From Balneolales bacterium (GTDB taxonomy: Bacteria; Bacteroidota; Rhodothermia; Balneolales; Natronogracilivirgulaceae): a DNA stretch of 6,808 nucleotides. The notes under the pieces are model-generated. The model ran no database searches, had not been told where the DNA came from, and worked only from the letters and a program-made list of their open reading frames with translations. The stretch lies in contig SKYY01000015.1 of the NCBI GenBank assembly GCA_007127665.1, forward strand, positions 1 through 6,808. Direction: 5' to 3'. Of the stretch, positions 6,700 through 6,808 are shown one piece after another (position 1 is the first letter of the stretch; each line of letters starts with the position of its first letter). A program made the translations under genes and the position numbers.

Positions 6700-6808
6700 T
6701 TAGTTGGCGGAAACGTGGTCATGTGTTTTTTCCGGGATGTTATCATGTTTTCCACGATCAGATTTGCTTGCGTACTTGACCTCAGGATCCATCACCGGAT
6801 CCTCTTCA
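6700..6808 (-). CDS. Possible 3' end of an upstream minus-strand gene, partial
   Basis: A minus-strand frame is open from the right edge to a TAA at 6700-6702, giving 35 codons. The encoded tail is very hydrophilic and rich in Asp, Glu, Lys and His, beginning EEDPVMDPEVKYASK and ending HDHVSAN, as in a flexible C-terminus. If real, the gene would run in the same direction as rsgA and end 80 nt before its start codon. A frame this short stays open by chance fairly often (roughly one time in five), so support is modest, and no family can be named. An alternative is that this is just the upstream region of rsgA. Confidence 0.4.
   Translation of the reverse strand, partial: EEDPVMDPEVKYASKSDRGKHDNIPEKTHDHVSAN

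Noticed and set aside
6650..6710. CCGCCAA / TTGGCGG inverted repeat between the right-edge frame and rsgA, considered as a terminator
   Set aside because: The 7-bp arms are 47 nt apart, there is no run of T after either arm, and no compact hairpin forms.
6784..6803. AGGATCC-ATCACC-GGATCCT inverted repeat
   Set aside because: It is a 7-bp stem built from two copies of the GGATCC palindrome inside a probable coding frame, with no T-tract, so it is better explained as codon coincidence.

Overview
The window looks like ordinary chromosome from a bacterium of the Bacteroidota/Rhodothermota/Balneolota side of the tree. This is inferred from three things. The DNA polymerase I has an N-terminus and a finger-helix motif (NFGIPYG) like those I recall from Rhodothermus-type polymerases. 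There is a DUF6588-like outer-membrane protein, a family I associate with that group. Three of the four complete genes have no clear Shine-Dalgarno sequence. No rRNA, tRNA, CRISPR array, insertion sequence or phage gene is visible.

Layout from left to right. Positions 1-70 hold a short degenerate tandem repeat of about 16 bp that runs off the left edge. A membrane-anchored PP2C/SpoIIE-type serine phosphatase follows on the minus strand (86-1297). A 193-bp divergent intergenic region (1298-1490) carries a perfect 12-bp palindrome and separates the phosphatase from polA on the plus strand (1491-4406). polA converges, with only 13 bp between the stops, on a minus-strand secreted beta-barrel-type protein (4420-5559). 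Upstream of that on the same strand is rsgA (5696-6619), the circularly permuted GTPase of 30S ribosome maturation. An open minus-strand frame (6700-6808) reaches the right edge and may be the 3' end of the next gene.

The genes do not form an obvious pathway. polA (replication and repair) and rsgA (ribosome assembly) are housekeeping genes. The phosphatase is probably the output of a signalling or partner-switching module whose other members are not here. The outer-membrane protein is of unknown function. rsgA and the outer-membrane gene share a strand but are 136 nt apart, and the outer-membrane gene has its own ribosome-binding site and a possible promoter, so they may be transcribed separately.

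I found no convincing undescribed system. The items most worth a second look are the 16-bp repeat at the left edge, the long Gly/Asn/Ser-rich linker inside an otherwise fully catalytic Pol I, and the orphan two-helix SpoIIE phosphatase that shares a control region with polA.
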